64,000 bases of DNA, taken from positions 1 to 64,000 of the forward strand of contig NZ_CP016809.1 of assembly GCF_002741055.1 (NCBI RefSeq), given 5' to 3'. The notes below the pieces were generated by a model that was not told where the DNA came from, did not search any database, and saw nothing but the letters and a program-made list of their open reading frames with translations. The DNA comes from Paenibacillus ihbetae (GTDB taxonomy: Bacteria > Bacillota > Bacilli > Paenibacillales > Paenibacillaceae). The translations under genes and the position numbers were made by a program. This document shows positions 43,896-53,757 of the stretch, in pieces (the stretch's first letter is position 1; each line of letters begins with the position of its first letter).

Positions 43896-44765
43896 CTACT
43901 GCTTGATGCCGGACAGCGCGATACTCTCGATAATATAGCGCTGCAGGAACAGATAAACGGCGATAACCGGGATCAGACTGGCCGTCGTCGCTGCCATGAT
44001 GATGGATGGCTGCTGGTTGATGCCGTTATTGTAGGTAAACATCGCAAGGCCGATCTGAATGGTGTATTTGGCTGCCGATTTCAGAATGAGCAGAGGCCAC
44101 AGCATATCATTCCATACGCCAAGAAACAGCAGGATCACCATCGTGGCAATAATCGGCGTGCACAGCGGCAGATACACCCGGCCGAACACCGTGAATTCCT
44201 TGGCACCGTCCAGCACGGCCGCCTCCCTTAAGCTGCTGGGCAGCTGATCGAAGAATGCCTTCGCCAGGAACGTCCCGAACGCATAGTTCATCGCCGGCAA
44301 ATAAAAGGCGAGATAATTGTCAACGAGGCCGAGCTCGCTGAACAGCAGGTACTGCGGAATCATCGTCATTTCAAACGGGATCATCATGGTGCTCAGGGCA
44401 AGAAGCAGTACGATGTTCGCTCCCTTGAAACGGAGCTTGGATAAAGCATAACCGGACATTAGTGCCGATAGTGAGCTAATGAGAATGACGCCAGCACTGA
44501 CGAGCGCCGAATTGCCGATATAGAGAAACATTTTGATGTTCGTGAAAGCAACCTCATATGTTCGAATGGACGGCTCCTCCGGCCAGATTTTTGGCGGGAA
44601 CGTAATATTCAACCGCGCTGCCCAATCGAAGCTGGTAACGAGCATCCATAAGAACGGTACGATCATTATGAAGGAACCGGCGAACAGTACGATCGTCAGA
44701 ATCAATTGATTGATCGACAACCGTCTGCGGGGCACAGGCTCCTTAGAGACAGCTGTACCGGACAT
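43896..44765 (-). CDS. Carbohydrate ABC transporter permease, MalG-like (importer 1)
   Basis: A 289-aa permease with six helices. The EAA motif that docks the ATPase is LREAAVLDGAKEFTVFGRVY then LPLCTPIIATM. N-terminal helix LILTIVLFAGSFIMIVPFLW MLV is typical of the second CUT1 permease. GGAGGGAGAC precedes the ATG. Second gene of the operon, 43 bases after the first permease. Confidence 0.93.
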   Translation of the reverse strand: MSGTAVSKEPVPRRRLSINQLILTIVLFAGSFIMIVPFLWMLVTSFDWAARLNITFPPKIWPEEPSIRTYEVAFTNIKMFLYIGNSALVSAGVILISSLSALMSGYALSKLRFKGANIVLLLALSTMMIPFEMTMIPQYLLFSELGLVDNYLAFYLPAMNYAFGTFLAKAFFDQLPSSLREAAVLDGAKEFTVFGRVYLPLCTPIIATMVILLFLGVWNDMLWPLLILKSAAKYTIQIGLAMFTYNNGINQQPSIIMAATTASLIPVIAVYLFLQRYIIESIALSGIKQ

Positions 44766-44808
44766 GGTCTCCCTCCTGTCTTCATGATATGTTCACTGCT
44801 AGGCGGCA

Positions 44809-45759
44809 TTAATCTAGACTGTCCTTACGCCGGTTCAACAGCATGAGGCAGACTGTCAGAATGAGAATGATCAGGAATAACAGGTAGGATACCGCGGTGG
44901 CAAGCCCCATCTGGGAAGCCAGAAACGCATTCCGATAGATATACAGCACCACGGTCATCAAGCTTCCGCCCGGATTGCCGGCGGTCCCCCCGATTAACCA
45001 CACATCGGTAAACCGCTTCATCCCGCCGATCGTCCCCATAATGAGCATGAACACGAAGATCGGACGCAAATAAGGAATCGTAATGTACAGCCATTTCCGA
45101 TACGTACCCGCTCCATCCACCTCTGCCGCTTCGTACAGATCGCGCGGAACGCTTTGCAGTCCAGCTAGAAAAATAATGGTGTTATAGCCGAGCGCCCCCC
45201 AGAGACTCATAAGCACAATGCTGTACGGCGCCACTTGCGGATTCGTGAACCATCCGATGGGCTCTATGCCGAATAATCCGATGACAAAGTTGATCAGCCC
45301 TTCCTTGGACGGAAAGAACAGAAAAGAAAACAACAGCGTCGTGGCCACACCGGATACAACGTTCGGCAAGAAATAGACCGCTTTGAAAAAATTCCTTCCC
45401 AGGTTCCACTTCAGGTTGTTGATCAAGCTCGCCAGGATGAAAGAAAAAGCGATGCCGAGCACGACCGACCACAGTCCCATCAAGAACGTGTTCGAAAGCG
45501 CCTGCCAGAATATAGGATCCCCTAACGCGTACTTGTAGTTGTTCAACCCAACCCAAGTACCGGTCAGATTGAGCCCGGACGTCTGATGAAAGCTCATGAA
45601 CAGCGCGGCAAACATCGGGTAAATGGCGAACACCAGTACGCCAATGATCAACGGGGCACTGAACAAATACCCCATCCAATCATTGCGGGTAAACCGGAAT
45701 TTCCGCTTGGGCAGGCCTCCATGAACCGCAGGCCACTTCCCCTCCGGGGTGGATGACAC
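44809..45759 (-). CDS. Sugar ABC transporter permease, MalF-like (importer 1)
   Basis: A 316-aa permease with six helices and the EAA motif LYEAAEVDGAGTYRKWLYIT then IPYLRPIFVFM. MGYLFSAPLIIGVLVFAIYP is helix 1. I place the start at a GTG at 45759 because AAAGGAGG lies at a good distance; an ATG at 45780 overlaps that site. First gene of the operon, so its promoter should lie in 45760-46200. Confidence 0.92.
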   Translation of the reverse strand: MSSTPEGKWPAVHGGLPKRKFRFTRNDWMGYLFSAPLIIGVLVFAIYPMFAALFMSFHQTSGLNLTGTWVGLNNYKYALGDPIFWQALSNTFLMGLWSVVLGIAFSFILASLINNLKWNLGRNFFKAVYFLPNVVSGVATTLLFSFLFFPSKEGLINFVIGLFGIEPIGWFTNPQVAPYSIVLMSLWGALGYNTIIFLAGLQSVPRDLYEAAEVDGAGTYRKWLYITIPYLRPIFVFMLIMGTIGGMKRFTDVWLIGGTAGNPGGSLMTVVLYIYRNAFLASQMGLATAVSYLLFLIILILTVCLMLLNRRKDSLD

Positions 45760-46208
45760 AACCAATCCTCCTCCTTTCATATAATCGCCGGATCTACCGC
45801 CCGGCAGCCGGACAAGGATTTCCTGTCCATTCTGTACAAGGTTATGTGGTGGATTCCGGATTGATTCCGGATTGTGCTTGTTTCTTTTTTCCCCTTATAT
45901 CGACGCTCACGGGAAGACATCCTTATCGAACCATTGATAAATCTGCAGATTGCTGGAGGTTGGCGGTTTGTGGATCCCCGTTTTAATCGAATGGGCAGTT
46001 AGTTGTCCATCTTGATGTCATGTTCCGGAACAGAGATATAGTGATAGTGATAGAGATATAAAGAAAAAGAGATAGAGATACGGATAGAGATACGGATAGA
46101 GATAAGGATAGGGATACATATAACGGTATGAGATGTCTAAGATCTTTAGAGCTTGTCATTAAATAGTTTGACATATAATATATTATGTAAACTATTAACT
46201 TCAAAAAG
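45760..46208. other. Promoter region of importer 1 with a GATAGA-type simple repeat
   Basis: About 450 bases without a gene. A purine-rich array of GATAGA/GATACG units (GATAGAGATA repeated with variants) spans about 46033-46115. A 12-bp palindrome, ATAATATATTAT, is at 46175-46186, resembling the AT-rich palindromes of the neighbouring glycan operon. A TTTACA box on the minus strand overlaps it. Confidence 0.5.
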
Positions 46209-46238
46209 AGGACCTTATCGATTCAACGATAAGGTCCT
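46209..46238 (-). terminator. Terminator of the GH38-GH106 operon
   Basis: AGGACCTTATCG (46209-46220), loop ATTCAA, CGATAAGGTCCT (46227-46238): a perfect 12-bp stem. In the minus direction it is followed by CTTTTTG. It separates the long enzyme operon from importer 1. Confidence 0.85.
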
Positions 46239-46378
46239 TGTCTTTGAATCCAGGAAGGGCATCCTCGAATGATAGGTTCTCCGTCTTTTGAAACCCGGAT
46301 TGTCTATCTTCCAATGATAGGCCCTCCGCCTTTTTCATCACGGACTATCTATCCTTCCAATGCTCGCTTTCTCGCATT
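46234..46378. repeat. Degenerate 45-bp tandem repeat downstream of the GH106-like gene
   Basis: The segment AATGATAGG recurs at 46268 and 46313, with AATGCTCG at 46359; each is preceded by a similar CTCCGTCTTTTG / CTCCGCCTTTTT, then a CCGGA-type block and TCTATC. Periods are 45 and 46 bases, with a weaker unit before 46268. It lies in the 3' untranslated part of the enzyme operon. Confidence 0.6.
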
Positions 46379-46383
46379 TGTAA

Positions 46384-49300
46384 CTAGGATGTCGAGGATG
46401 ACCCCGCGATCCGCCGCACCAGCTTGACTTGTCCAAGCACGCCAGAAGGCAGAGCCTTTTTGCCGTATAGATTTTCGAGCGTATTCGCGGCTTCAATGCG
46501 GAAGACGTTATCCCCTTGCTTTATATAAGAGGTGACGTTCCAGCTGTAGGGCGGCCACAGCCGTACGCCGGCATCGTGTTCGTTCACGTAGAGCCGCGCT
46601 GTCTCCCGAATATCCTCGGCCTCCAGCCAAATTTCTTCTTCCGTAGCCGGATCCATATCGGTAATCGACAGCTGCTGCGAGTAACCCCCGATTCCTGCGT
46701 AGTATGGATAACCGGCTTTGCACCAATCGCCTGACAGAAGCTCCGGCTGAACGGTTAAACGTTGACCATGGGCTGCAAAGGGGCCGATCAGAAAAGCCGG
46801 ATACGAAACAGCAGGCATGGGCTCCAGCAACGAAACCGTAAGCACCTCAAGCACATTCTCCCCCTCCGTAAGATGCGGAGTGATGTCGACTGCCGAGTAA
46901 TACGGATCTTGCCAGCGGGACGGGCGCAAGCTTTCCTGCCGAGCTCCATTGACGAAAATTTCGATATTTCGGCGGCGCTGCAGAAAACCGATATGGGACG
47001 GGATGCGCTGCTCTACATCGTCAAGGATCAGTTCGATTGACGGCTGGGTCGGCGATCGTGCAGAATCCAACATAGTCTGGCTTGGTTGTGCATTTGGCCC
47101 ACGTGCTTCCCGCAGCCAATCGATCAGCTCTGCAGATACGGTAAAGATCGTCCGGTACGTATTCACTTGCCCTGGCATCGTCGCATTCATCCGTGACTCG
47201 CGGTCATTCAGCGTGACCTGCCACCGGTCGAGCAGGAGCACGTTGGGTCCATGGCTTCGGAACAGCCAAGAGTCTCCAAGCGGCAGCTCGCCTGTTATCC
47301 TCAGATCGGGAGCGTGTTGCTCACCGGTTCGGTTATCGGTTTTAACATCGTTTCGGTCATCGGCCAAGTCCTCGCCCCGATCTGGCTGCAGCGAAATCAC
47401 ACGCAGCTCGCCAGGGGCGAAGCGCAGCTCCGCACTGTCGGTCATACGAGCAACGCCCCCGCTCTCCAGATCCCACTCATATCGTGCATTGCTGCGGGAG
47501 TCGCTGCTGCTTACCCGGACCGTTACGTCTTGATCCGACCAATTCAACAGCCATATAAAAGGCGTATCCTCCCGATATCGTTCCACCATGACGATATCCT
47601 CATGGGTCCCCATCGTCAAATCCAAGGACAAAATAGGCTGTCTTTTCAATATCGACCGAAGAAGCGAACAAACGTTCTCGAAACACCTTTCTTCAAGGTT
47701 CCGGTCACTTCCCGAACCAGCTGCCTCGTTAAGGTCCGCGCTGCCCAGGGCGAAATATGCCACAGCCCCTTTCCCGACATTGTTAACGACACCATGATGA
47801 GAAGCTCCGAACAAAGCGTCCATATGACGCATGACTTCAGGATCTTGCCGCTGGCATTCACTGTGCTGCGGGATTGCGCCTACTGCAATCAAGACTCCGC
47901 CTTCTGAAACAAAGGATACTAACCGTGCCGCAATTTCTCTCGACATCACTTCTAGTCCCGGCAGAATCAGTATCCGATACCCGTCCTCCTGTCCCGTAAA
48001 GCGAAATCCGCTACCTTGAACGATCTCCGCTTCGCGCAGCTGACACTCATCGACATAATCAAAATCCAACGAATGCCGAAGCAGACGATCCGACAGCAAA
48101 GAGAAGAACCGGTCGCATGCGGGATGCTTGTCCGATAGACCCGACACGAACATACGATCGTATACCGTGTGGATCGGTGACATTATGAGCATTTCAGGCC
48201 GTCTTCTCGTGCAAGCCCCAAGCAAGCTGAGACGTCCGATGTAATCAGCGAAGCTCCGATAATGCGGCCAATGCGGGGCATGATAAAATTCCGTCGGCGG
48301 AAAATCCGTCTTCCGATAGCCAACAAAGGAATAATAGAACGCATGCGGGATGAATAGATTGACGCCAAGAAAAGCCATAAAGTTCGCATCCAGCCGCCGC
48401 TGGCGCATGGAGTAGGCATGACCGCTTGCCCCGAAGGACTCGCATACGACCCGCTCCTTGCCTTCCAGCTGTGCTACGGATGCCGCCGTCTTCACGGACA
48501 CGATCCGATGCGGATGATCCTTGGTGCCTATACCCGACGTTAAATAATCTACGCCCGTATAATGAAACTGCTGCAGAACGCGGGTCTGATTGCCTTGGGA
48601 ACGGGCCTGTCCCCACACGGGCTCCTCCAAGGTATGGCCGATGTATAACAGGCCATGCCGCTCGCACCAGGTACGGATCGCCGCATGATAGCCGCCGACA
48701 TACCACCTGGTAATCGTCTCATAATATTGCTGCCGAAACGACCGGCTTCCGTCAGCCATGCCGTACAGCAATGCGCCCAAATGCGGAATCGGGTCGTACC
48801 CGTTCTCGTCCCGGAACCGTTCAACCATGCCATGCGACCAGGCAAACACCATGCCCGGCAGCGTTGCCTGCACGTTATGGACGTCCGTCCGGATCGCTTC
48901 GACGCCGAAGAAGCCGTCATGAATCATGAGTCCCGGCTCGTCGGTAAACACGCCTTGGATGGTCTTCCCGTACTGCCCTTTCAATCGCAGCAGCGGCTCA
49001 TACGATAACCGGATGAATGCTTGAACCGCTTCCGGATTCAGCGTATCGAGGTAGTAACCTTGCGCGAACGTCATTCCTTCCGCAATCTCGCAGGACCAGC
49101 ACGCAAGGATAACGTAGGGATCGTCCGTCTTGGGGACCCACTCCTGGTTCAGGAAGCCTGTAATATTCTCGGGATTGCTGCATAGCAGCCACTCCCCATC
49201 CCGCTGAATCGCGCGGTATGCCAGGATGGCGATAAGCGCTTGATGCTCGTAAGAGGCAAAATCGAGCTTCAACGAGGCTGCCGCCCCGCCTCCTGGAAGT

Positions 49301-49707
49301 CTTCGTTCTTCCACCCGAAGGTACCGCATGCGATATTCCGGATACTGCCGCGTCAGCTTGCCGCCGACCGTTCCGCTTGGCCAGTTATCCTCATCATAAA
49401 GCCACACCACCATGTTTCGTTTGCGGCACTCCTCCGTACTGAACTCCAGCGCATCCATGAACTCATCCGAAAGAAAGTCCGATTGCATCCCGTGCCGTGC
49501 ATGCAGCACGACTCCGCCGACACCCGCCTTATGCATGGCCTCAATCTGTTGCTCCAGCTCCGGCTTCTCCAGCCTGTGGTTGAGAAACCAGAAGGGTTGG
49601 GGGCGGAAAATGGGAGCGGGATTCCGAAACTGTGCTTCCAGTGAATCCTCTCCTAACGGTTGTCGCGACATATCCCGCAGGGCATCTTGTGTTTTGAACG
49701 TTTGCAT
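46384..49707 (-). CDS. GH106-like alpha-L-rhamnosidase / unassigned glycosyl hydrolase
   Basis: A 1107-aa enzyme without signal peptide. The N-terminal TIM-barrel reads QPFWFLNHRLEKPELEQQIE, then GVGGVVLHARHGMQSDFLSD and VVWLYDEDNWPSGTVGGKLT; these blocks characterise the GH106 family and its close uncharacterised relatives. GVFTDEPGLM (about 247-256) has a candidate catalytic Glu. A middle domain (LILPGLEVMSREIAARLVSF) resembles a GATase-like fold, and the C-terminal NRESRMNATMPGQ and IEIFVNGARQ region forms jelly-roll domains. GAGGTAACC lies upstream of the ATG. Last gene of the minus-strand enzyme operon, 5 bases after the DUF4965 gene. Rhamnosidase activity is probable, not certain. Confidence 0.68.
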   Translation of the reverse strand: MQTFKTQDALRDMSRQPLGEDSLEAQFRNPAPIFRPQPFWFLNHRLEKPELEQQIEAMHKAGVGGVVLHARHGMQSDFLSDEFMDALEFSTEECRKRNMVVWLYDEDNWPSGTVGGKLTRQYPEYRMRYLRVEERRLPGGGAAASLKLDFASYEHQALIAILAYRAIQRDGEWLLCSNPENITGFLNQEWVPKTDDPYVILACWSCEIAEGMTFAQGYYLDTLNPEAVQAFIRLSYEPLLRLKGQYGKTIQGVFTDEPGLMIHDGFFGVEAIRTDVHNVQATLPGMVFAWSHGMVERFRDENGYDPIPHLGALLYGMADGSRSFRQQYYETITRWYVGGYHAAIRTWCERHGLLYIGHTLEEPVWGQARSQGNQTRVLQQFHYTGVDYLTSGIGTKDHPHRIVSVKTAASVAQLEGKERVVCESFGASGHAYSMRQRRLDANFMAFLGVNLFIPHAFYYSFVGYRKTDFPPTEFYHAPHWPHYRSFADYIGRLSLLGACTRRRPEMLIMSPIHTVYDRMFVSGLSDKHPACDRFFSLLSDRLLRHSLDFDYVDECQLREAEIVQGSGFRFTGQEDGYRILILPGLEVMSREIAARLVSFVSEGGVLIAVGAIPQHSECQRQDPEVMRHMDALFGASHHGVVNNVGKGAVAYFALGSADLNEAAGSGSDRNLEERCFENVCSLLRSILKRQPILSLDLTMGTHEDIVMVERYREDTPFIWLLNWSDQDVTVRVSSSDSRSNARYEWDLESGGVARMTDSAELRFAPGELRVISLQPDRGEDLADDRNDVKTDNRTGEQHAPDLRITGELPLGDSWLFRSHGPNVLLLDRWQVTLNDRESRMNATMPGQVNTYRTIFTVSAELIDWLREARGPNAQPSQTMLDSARSPTQPSIELILDDVEQRIPSHIGFLQRRRNIEIFVNGARQESLRPSRWQDPYYSAVDITPHLTEGENVLEVLTVSLLEPMPAVSYPAFLIGPFAAHGQRLTVQPELLSGDWCKAGYPYYAGIGGYSQQLSITDMDPATEEEIWLEAEDIRETARLYVNEHDAGVRLWPPYSWNVTSYIKQGDNVFRIEAANTLENLYGKKALPSGVLGQVKLVRRIAGSSSTS

Positions 49708-49712
49708 GCCGG

Positions 49713-51749
49713 TTACCTCTTTTCATGTAACGCCCGGCCTGCCGCCGTTCGTTGCGAGAGCAGCAAAGGCAGGAAAAAGCCGCCCACGACTGACCGGTTC
49801 TGGAAATTCATCTGCTTGCCGGATTTCGTATCATACCAATCCGTAATGGGCACGCGGCTTTCCGTTTCATTCAGAAAGTCCCAGAACGGAGCGATCAGGC
49901 GTTCGAACTGCGAACGGGTTCCCATCGAAGCGCTCCAGATGAGCCAATCCGCCTTGGTATACGATTCGCGGCTGTCCAGCGGCACGCCGTATTGATTCTG
50001 CCGCTTCAGATAATAGTCAATCTCCTTGACCGCCACCTCTTCCGGGAACAAGCCGAGCGCAAGCAGCCGGTCCCACACGAGGTTGTATTTCAGGCTCCAC
50101 GATTCGACCGGGCTGTCGAAGGTAAGCTTGTAGTGATCCCCGGCATCCGCCATGGACAGCCACTCGCTGGCCATTGTTTTGGCCGCTGCCCTGTATTCTT
50201 CCGCAGACTCATCCATACCGAGCAGGCTGCACATCGAGGCATAAGCGCCGATACCGACAATCGCTTTGATCGACAGGTTGGCATTGTGGGCAAGATGCCC
50301 GGCAAAGTCATCGGTACAGAGCTGATTGTCCGGATCAAGCCCATGCGCAAGCAAATAACGCGCCCACTTGGACAGCAGCTCCCAGTTCTCCTTGGCAAAA
50401 TCCCCGCTGTCCTCGTATTTGCAAACGGCCGCTGCCATCAGCAGCATATTGCCGCATTCCTCGATCGGCATCTGGTATTCCAGCTTGTTCTCGCCGTATA
50501 CCTGACCATTGGCTTTCGGATACGTGCCCACATCGTGAGGGGCAAAATCAAATGCCCATTGGCCGCTTCCCGCATAATCGAAGATCGGGCGCATCATCCC
50601 CTTGACCAGCTCCGGCTTATACTTCAGGAAGAGAGGCATCGACGGGTAGCTGACATCGACGGTGGCGATGCAGCCGTTGCTGAAATTCTCTTTGGAGAAA
50701 AATAAGATCCGCCCCGATCCGTCCGTGACCAGTTTATGAGCGGCGATCGCTTGCCGGTATGCCAATGCCGCGATATCGCTGAACGCGTCGCCGCCCGCTT
50801 CAGCGCTCTCTTTAAGCAGCTCTGCATTAAACGCTTCGCAGCGCTGCAGGATATCCTCATATTCGTCCGCAGCCGAGAGCAGCATCTCCTGAAAGGACGC
50901 CTCGTTTCGCTTCCAATAAGCGTCCAGCGGCTGATGAAAATATTCAATGGAATGCACATCGTCATAGGCGAGCATCAGGAACTGTGACACAGGCTCGGCG
51001 CCGATGCGCCCCATATCGACTTCGGCTGCGAGAACCGGCATATTTTCCCCGGCAGGCCTCGGCTTAGCTGCATCATCGGCAGCCGGCAGTTCGCCGGTTC
51101 GAAGATACGCTTCCCTTCCGGCTGCGGAATGAATGACGGTTCGTATGCACTCTGATTTAGAATGGGCGAGGTACATATATCCCCAGTCGATTCGCGTATC
51201 ATCCCCGGCGCGCTGCAGTACCGTCTGGGATACAGTTCCGATCGACAAAGCGAACAAACGTTCCGATTCCTCGTGACGATCCCAGGTGACGACCTGATCC
51301 GGGGTATGGACACACCACTCGCTGGTAACATCGAAATAGATTTTCACTTGATGGGATTGCCCGTCGATGGATATCGCTTGATACGTGACATAGGTGACGG
51401 GACGGGACAAAACATCCAGATCATCCGGCAGCAGCGGCGATGTGAAGCTAACGTCCAGACGGATGCCTTCACCTTCGAACGCGTACCGGGTCGTTAGCGG
51501 TTCAACGACCAGCCCGGTTTGTTCCAGCACCTCCGGCTCCGCCGGACCGGACGGCTCATCCTGCAATCCAACCCGTCCCATGAACTTCCTCGGTTTGCCG
51601 TCAATCAGGATCAGGCCGACCATACCGTAGCGTTTATTCGTCCAATGCCGGATATGGTCGTCATACAGATGGTCGGCTGCCGACCACGCGCTAAAATACG
51701 GGTCAATCGTGACCAGCGGCACGGACGGAGGTCTTAAACTTGTCTTCAT
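49713..51749 (-). CDS. DUF4965 / glutaminase A-like protein
   Basis: A 678-aa protein with an N-terminal DUF5127-type beta domain (VPLVTIDPYFSAWSAADHLY, HWTNKRYGMVGLILIDGKPR) and a C-terminal alpha/alpha barrel of the DUF4965/DUF1793 type (FSKENFSNGCIATVDVSYPS, YAGSGQWAFDFAPHDVGTYP, LKYNLVWDRLLALGLFPEEV). Fungal members are called glutaminase A, but bacterial members usually sit in glycan operons and may be six-hairpin glycosidases. No signal peptide. I use the ATG at 51749 (MKTSLRPPSV); a GTG two codons earlier fits GGGAG spacing about as well. Confidence 0.82.
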   Translation of the reverse strand: MKTSLRPPSVPLVTIDPYFSAWSAADHLYDDHIRHWTNKRYGMVGLILIDGKPRKFMGRVGLQDEPSGPAEPEVLEQTGLVVEPLTTRYAFEGEGIRLDVSFTSPLLPDDLDVLSRPVTYVTYQAISIDGQSHQVKIYFDVTSEWCVHTPDQVVTWDRHEESERLFALSIGTVSQTVLQRAGDDTRIDWGYMYLAHSKSECIRTVIHSAAGREAYLRTGELPAADDAAKPRPAGENMPVLAAEVDMGRIGAEPVSQFLMLAYDDVHSIEYFHQPLDAYWKRNEASFQEMLLSAADEYEDILQRCEAFNAELLKESAEAGGDAFSDIAALAYRQAIAAHKLVTDGSGRILFFSKENFSNGCIATVDVSYPSMPLFLKYKPELVKGMMRPIFDYAGSGQWAFDFAPHDVGTYPKANGQVYGENKLEYQMPIEECGNMLLMAAAVCKYEDSGDFAKENWELLSKWARYLLAHGLDPDNQLCTDDFAGHLAHNANLSIKAIVGIGAYASMCSLLGMDESAEEYRAAAKTMASEWLSMADAGDHYKLTFDSPVESWSLKYNLVWDRLLALGLFPEEVAVKEIDYYLKRQNQYGVPLDSRESYTKADWLIWSASMGTRSQFERLIAPFWDFLNETESRVPITDWYDTKSGKQMNFQNRSVVGGFFLPLLLSQRTAAGRALHEKR

Positions 51750-51899
51750 GTTCACTTCAGCTCCCTTTATTCCGATATTTTGACGGATACAACATGAACC
51801 CATCGAGCAGGAGATGCGAATTGCTGCGTAAATATTATCCTAACAGTTCTGCATGACATCCGAATTTCCTTTGAATGAAACGGTCTTTTATGCGAAAGA

Positions 51900-51931
51900 C
51901 TTCGCAATCCTTGATGACAAGGACAGCGAAG
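51900..51931 (-). terminator. Stem-loop between binding-protein gene and DUF4965 gene
   Basis: CTTCGC-AA-TCCTTG, loop ATGA, CAAGGA-CA-GCGAAG. It lies in the 263-base gap after the binding-protein stop. The T-tract is weak (TCTTTCGC), so partial termination or 3'-end protection, giving more binding protein than enzymes, is likelier than full stop. Confidence 0.5.
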
Positions 51932-52012
51932 CCTGTTCTTTCTCCCGCAGACCTTTTGTATTCGAGTCCATCGCTCAAGCTGTAGAAATGAGTGCTTGTA
52001 CCAAACCATGGG

Positions 52013-53674
52013 TTAGTTCGGCATTTGAACCGTGACGACTTCTTTTCCCTTCAGATTGTCGTTCGTAAACTTCATCGCCTGGTCATACCCGGTCTTTCGG
52101 AGTTGCTCTCGAAGCTCGTTAATGATGCTCAGCGCCGCTTCATCGGATTTGGCAAACACGGCTTCCTTCCAAGCATCGCCCATTCGGTCCATCGACGGCT
52201 TGAGCATTTCCCACTCCGGCGCTTTCGTGATCACATCGCCCGGATTGTAGGCCGTAATCACATGAATGCCTTTCGGACGGAGGATTTTACGCGCGTTTTC
52301 CATCGCGGCTACCCGCTCCTGATCGGCCCAGATGTCGCCGCCGGCAGCCGAATTGATGCGGTCCAGTCCAGTAAGCGATTCCAAACCGATGCTGATGCCC
52401 TCGCTCTTGCGGAGCTTCATGTTCGTGTCCGTGCTGAATTTGTCGAACCATTCCTGAATCGCAACCGGCTTGCCCTCCTTCATCTCCCAATGAACGCCCT
52501 CTACGCCGTATCTCGCTAGCATGAATCCTTCATCGGAAGCCATGAAATCCAGGAACTTCAACGCCGCATCCACGCATTCGCCCTTGCAGTTCTTCGTTAT
52601 GGCTGTCACGTTGTTGCCCTGGATCGCCAGGTCCACCGGCCGGTCCGGCTCAACGTCGGCGCGCTCCAACGGACCGAGCGGGACGAACTCGCTGCCCGGA
52701 TGGGCGGATGCGTACTCCTTGGACGCATCAAGAATGGCCGGATAATGCGCCGCCAGAATCGCGATGCGGCCTTGGTTGATTTTCTCCTTGGCGATCGGGT
52801 CCGTCTGCGTAAACGTCTCCGGATCCAGCAGCCCTTCCTCGATCAGCTTCCGGTAGAAGAGCGTGTATTCCTCATAGCCTTTCGTAAAAAAGTTATGCTC
52901 TACCGTTCCGTCGCCCTTATCGACATAGGAGGCACCCGAATAGAACATCGTGTTGCCGATGCCGACCGCCCAGCCGTTGCTGAACCCGCCGAGCGGAAAG
53001 ACGGGCTGTCCGTTCACCTGAAGATTGGCGTCCTTGATCTTCTTGAGGAAGTTATAGAAATCCTCCTTCGTCTTCACGGATTGCGGATCGACTCCAAGCT
53101 TCTCGGCGATGTCCTTGCGAACATAGAAGCCGTACAGCCAGTCCATGCCATCCTCGTTCGTGGCCGGCTGGTTTTGCAGCAGCAGATATTTTTTGCCGTC
53201 ATAGGCATCGATCGCCTTCTCATATAAAGCCGGCGGCACGTTCTCCGGCGCAATGGACTTCATCAGATTCGGATAGCTGCTAAGCTTGTCCGATATATCC
53301 ACCAGCTGGCCTTCCTTGGCAGCTTTGATGATGCCGTCCAGCTCGCCGCCCCATGCAGGTCCGGTATAAATGTCAGGCAGGTTCTGGGTCGCGAAGATCT
53401 GGTTCACCTTTTCCGTCTCGCTGCCTTTTGTATATTCCCACTCCAGCGTGACGCCGGTTTTCTCTTTAATCACCTGCTCAACCGGCGTCATCCCGTTATC
53501 CGAGCCGGTCGAGCCGTTCCAGTTGTGCAGTATCTTCAGCTTATATGATGTCTCTCCTTCCTTGCCTTCGCCGCTGTCGTCTTTTCCTGGTGTGTTCGTG
53601 CAGCCGATCAGTAATCCTCCAACCATGGCGGACATAAGCAAAATGGATACGCCTTTCGACCAAATCCTTTTCAA
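52013..53674 (-). CDS. LplA/YtcQ-type solute-binding lipoprotein (importer 2)
   Basis: A 553-aa extracytoplasmic binding protein, the larger type found with LplB/LplC permeases. I place the start at a TTG at 53674 because CAGGAGG lies 8 bases before it (MKRIWSKGVSILLMSAMVGG); the lipobox LLIGC gives Cys25. The body contains LKILHNWNGSTGSDNGMTPV, GVTLEWEYTKGSETEKVNQI and DIYTGPAWGGELDGIIKAAK. The C-terminal REQLRKTGYDQAMKFTNDNL is typical of the group. Third gene after the two permeases. Ligands in this group are complex oligosaccharides or uronides; this one is unknown. Confidence 0.9.
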   Translation of the reverse strand: MKRIWSKGVSILLMSAMVGGLLIGCTNTPGKDDSGEGKEGETSYKLKILHNWNGSTGSDNGMTPVEQVIKEKTGVTLEWEYTKGSETEKVNQIFATQNLPDIYTGPAWGGELDGIIKAAKEGQLVDISDKLSSYPNLMKSIAPENVPPALYEKAIDAYDGKKYLLLQNQPATNEDGMDWLYGFYVRKDIAEKLGVDPQSVKTKEDFYNFLKKIKDANLQVNGQPVFPLGGFSNGWAVGIGNTMFYSGASYVDKGDGTVEHNFFTKGYEEYTLFYRKLIEEGLLDPETFTQTDPIAKEKINQGRIAILAAHYPAILDASKEYASAHPGSEFVPLGPLERADVEPDRPVDLAIQGNNVTAITKNCKGECVDAALKFLDFMASDEGFMLARYGVEGVHWEMKEGKPVAIQEWFDKFSTDTNMKLRKSEGISIGLESLTGLDRINSAAGGDIWADQERVAAMENARKILRPKGIHVITAYNPGDVITKAPEWEMLKPSMDRMGDAWKEAVFAKSDEAALSIINELREQLRKTGYDQAMKFTNDNLKGKEVVTVQMPN

Positions 53675-53757
53675 TCCAATCGCCTCCTGGAATATGGATA
53701 TCAACTTCGTGAGCCACTCTACGATGCATGCTTCTAATCACGAGCAGGAAACAAATC

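Noticed and set aside
45182..45679. 165-codon open frame on the same strand as the MalF-like permease
   Set aside because: Alternative frame of a well-supported permease gene; composition is typical of a high-GC shadow frame.
46146..46185. Sigma-A-like promoter on the plus strand (TTGTCA, 17 bases, TATAAT)
   Set aside because: Good match but no plus-strand gene lies downstream; probably a by-product of AT-rich operator-like sequence.
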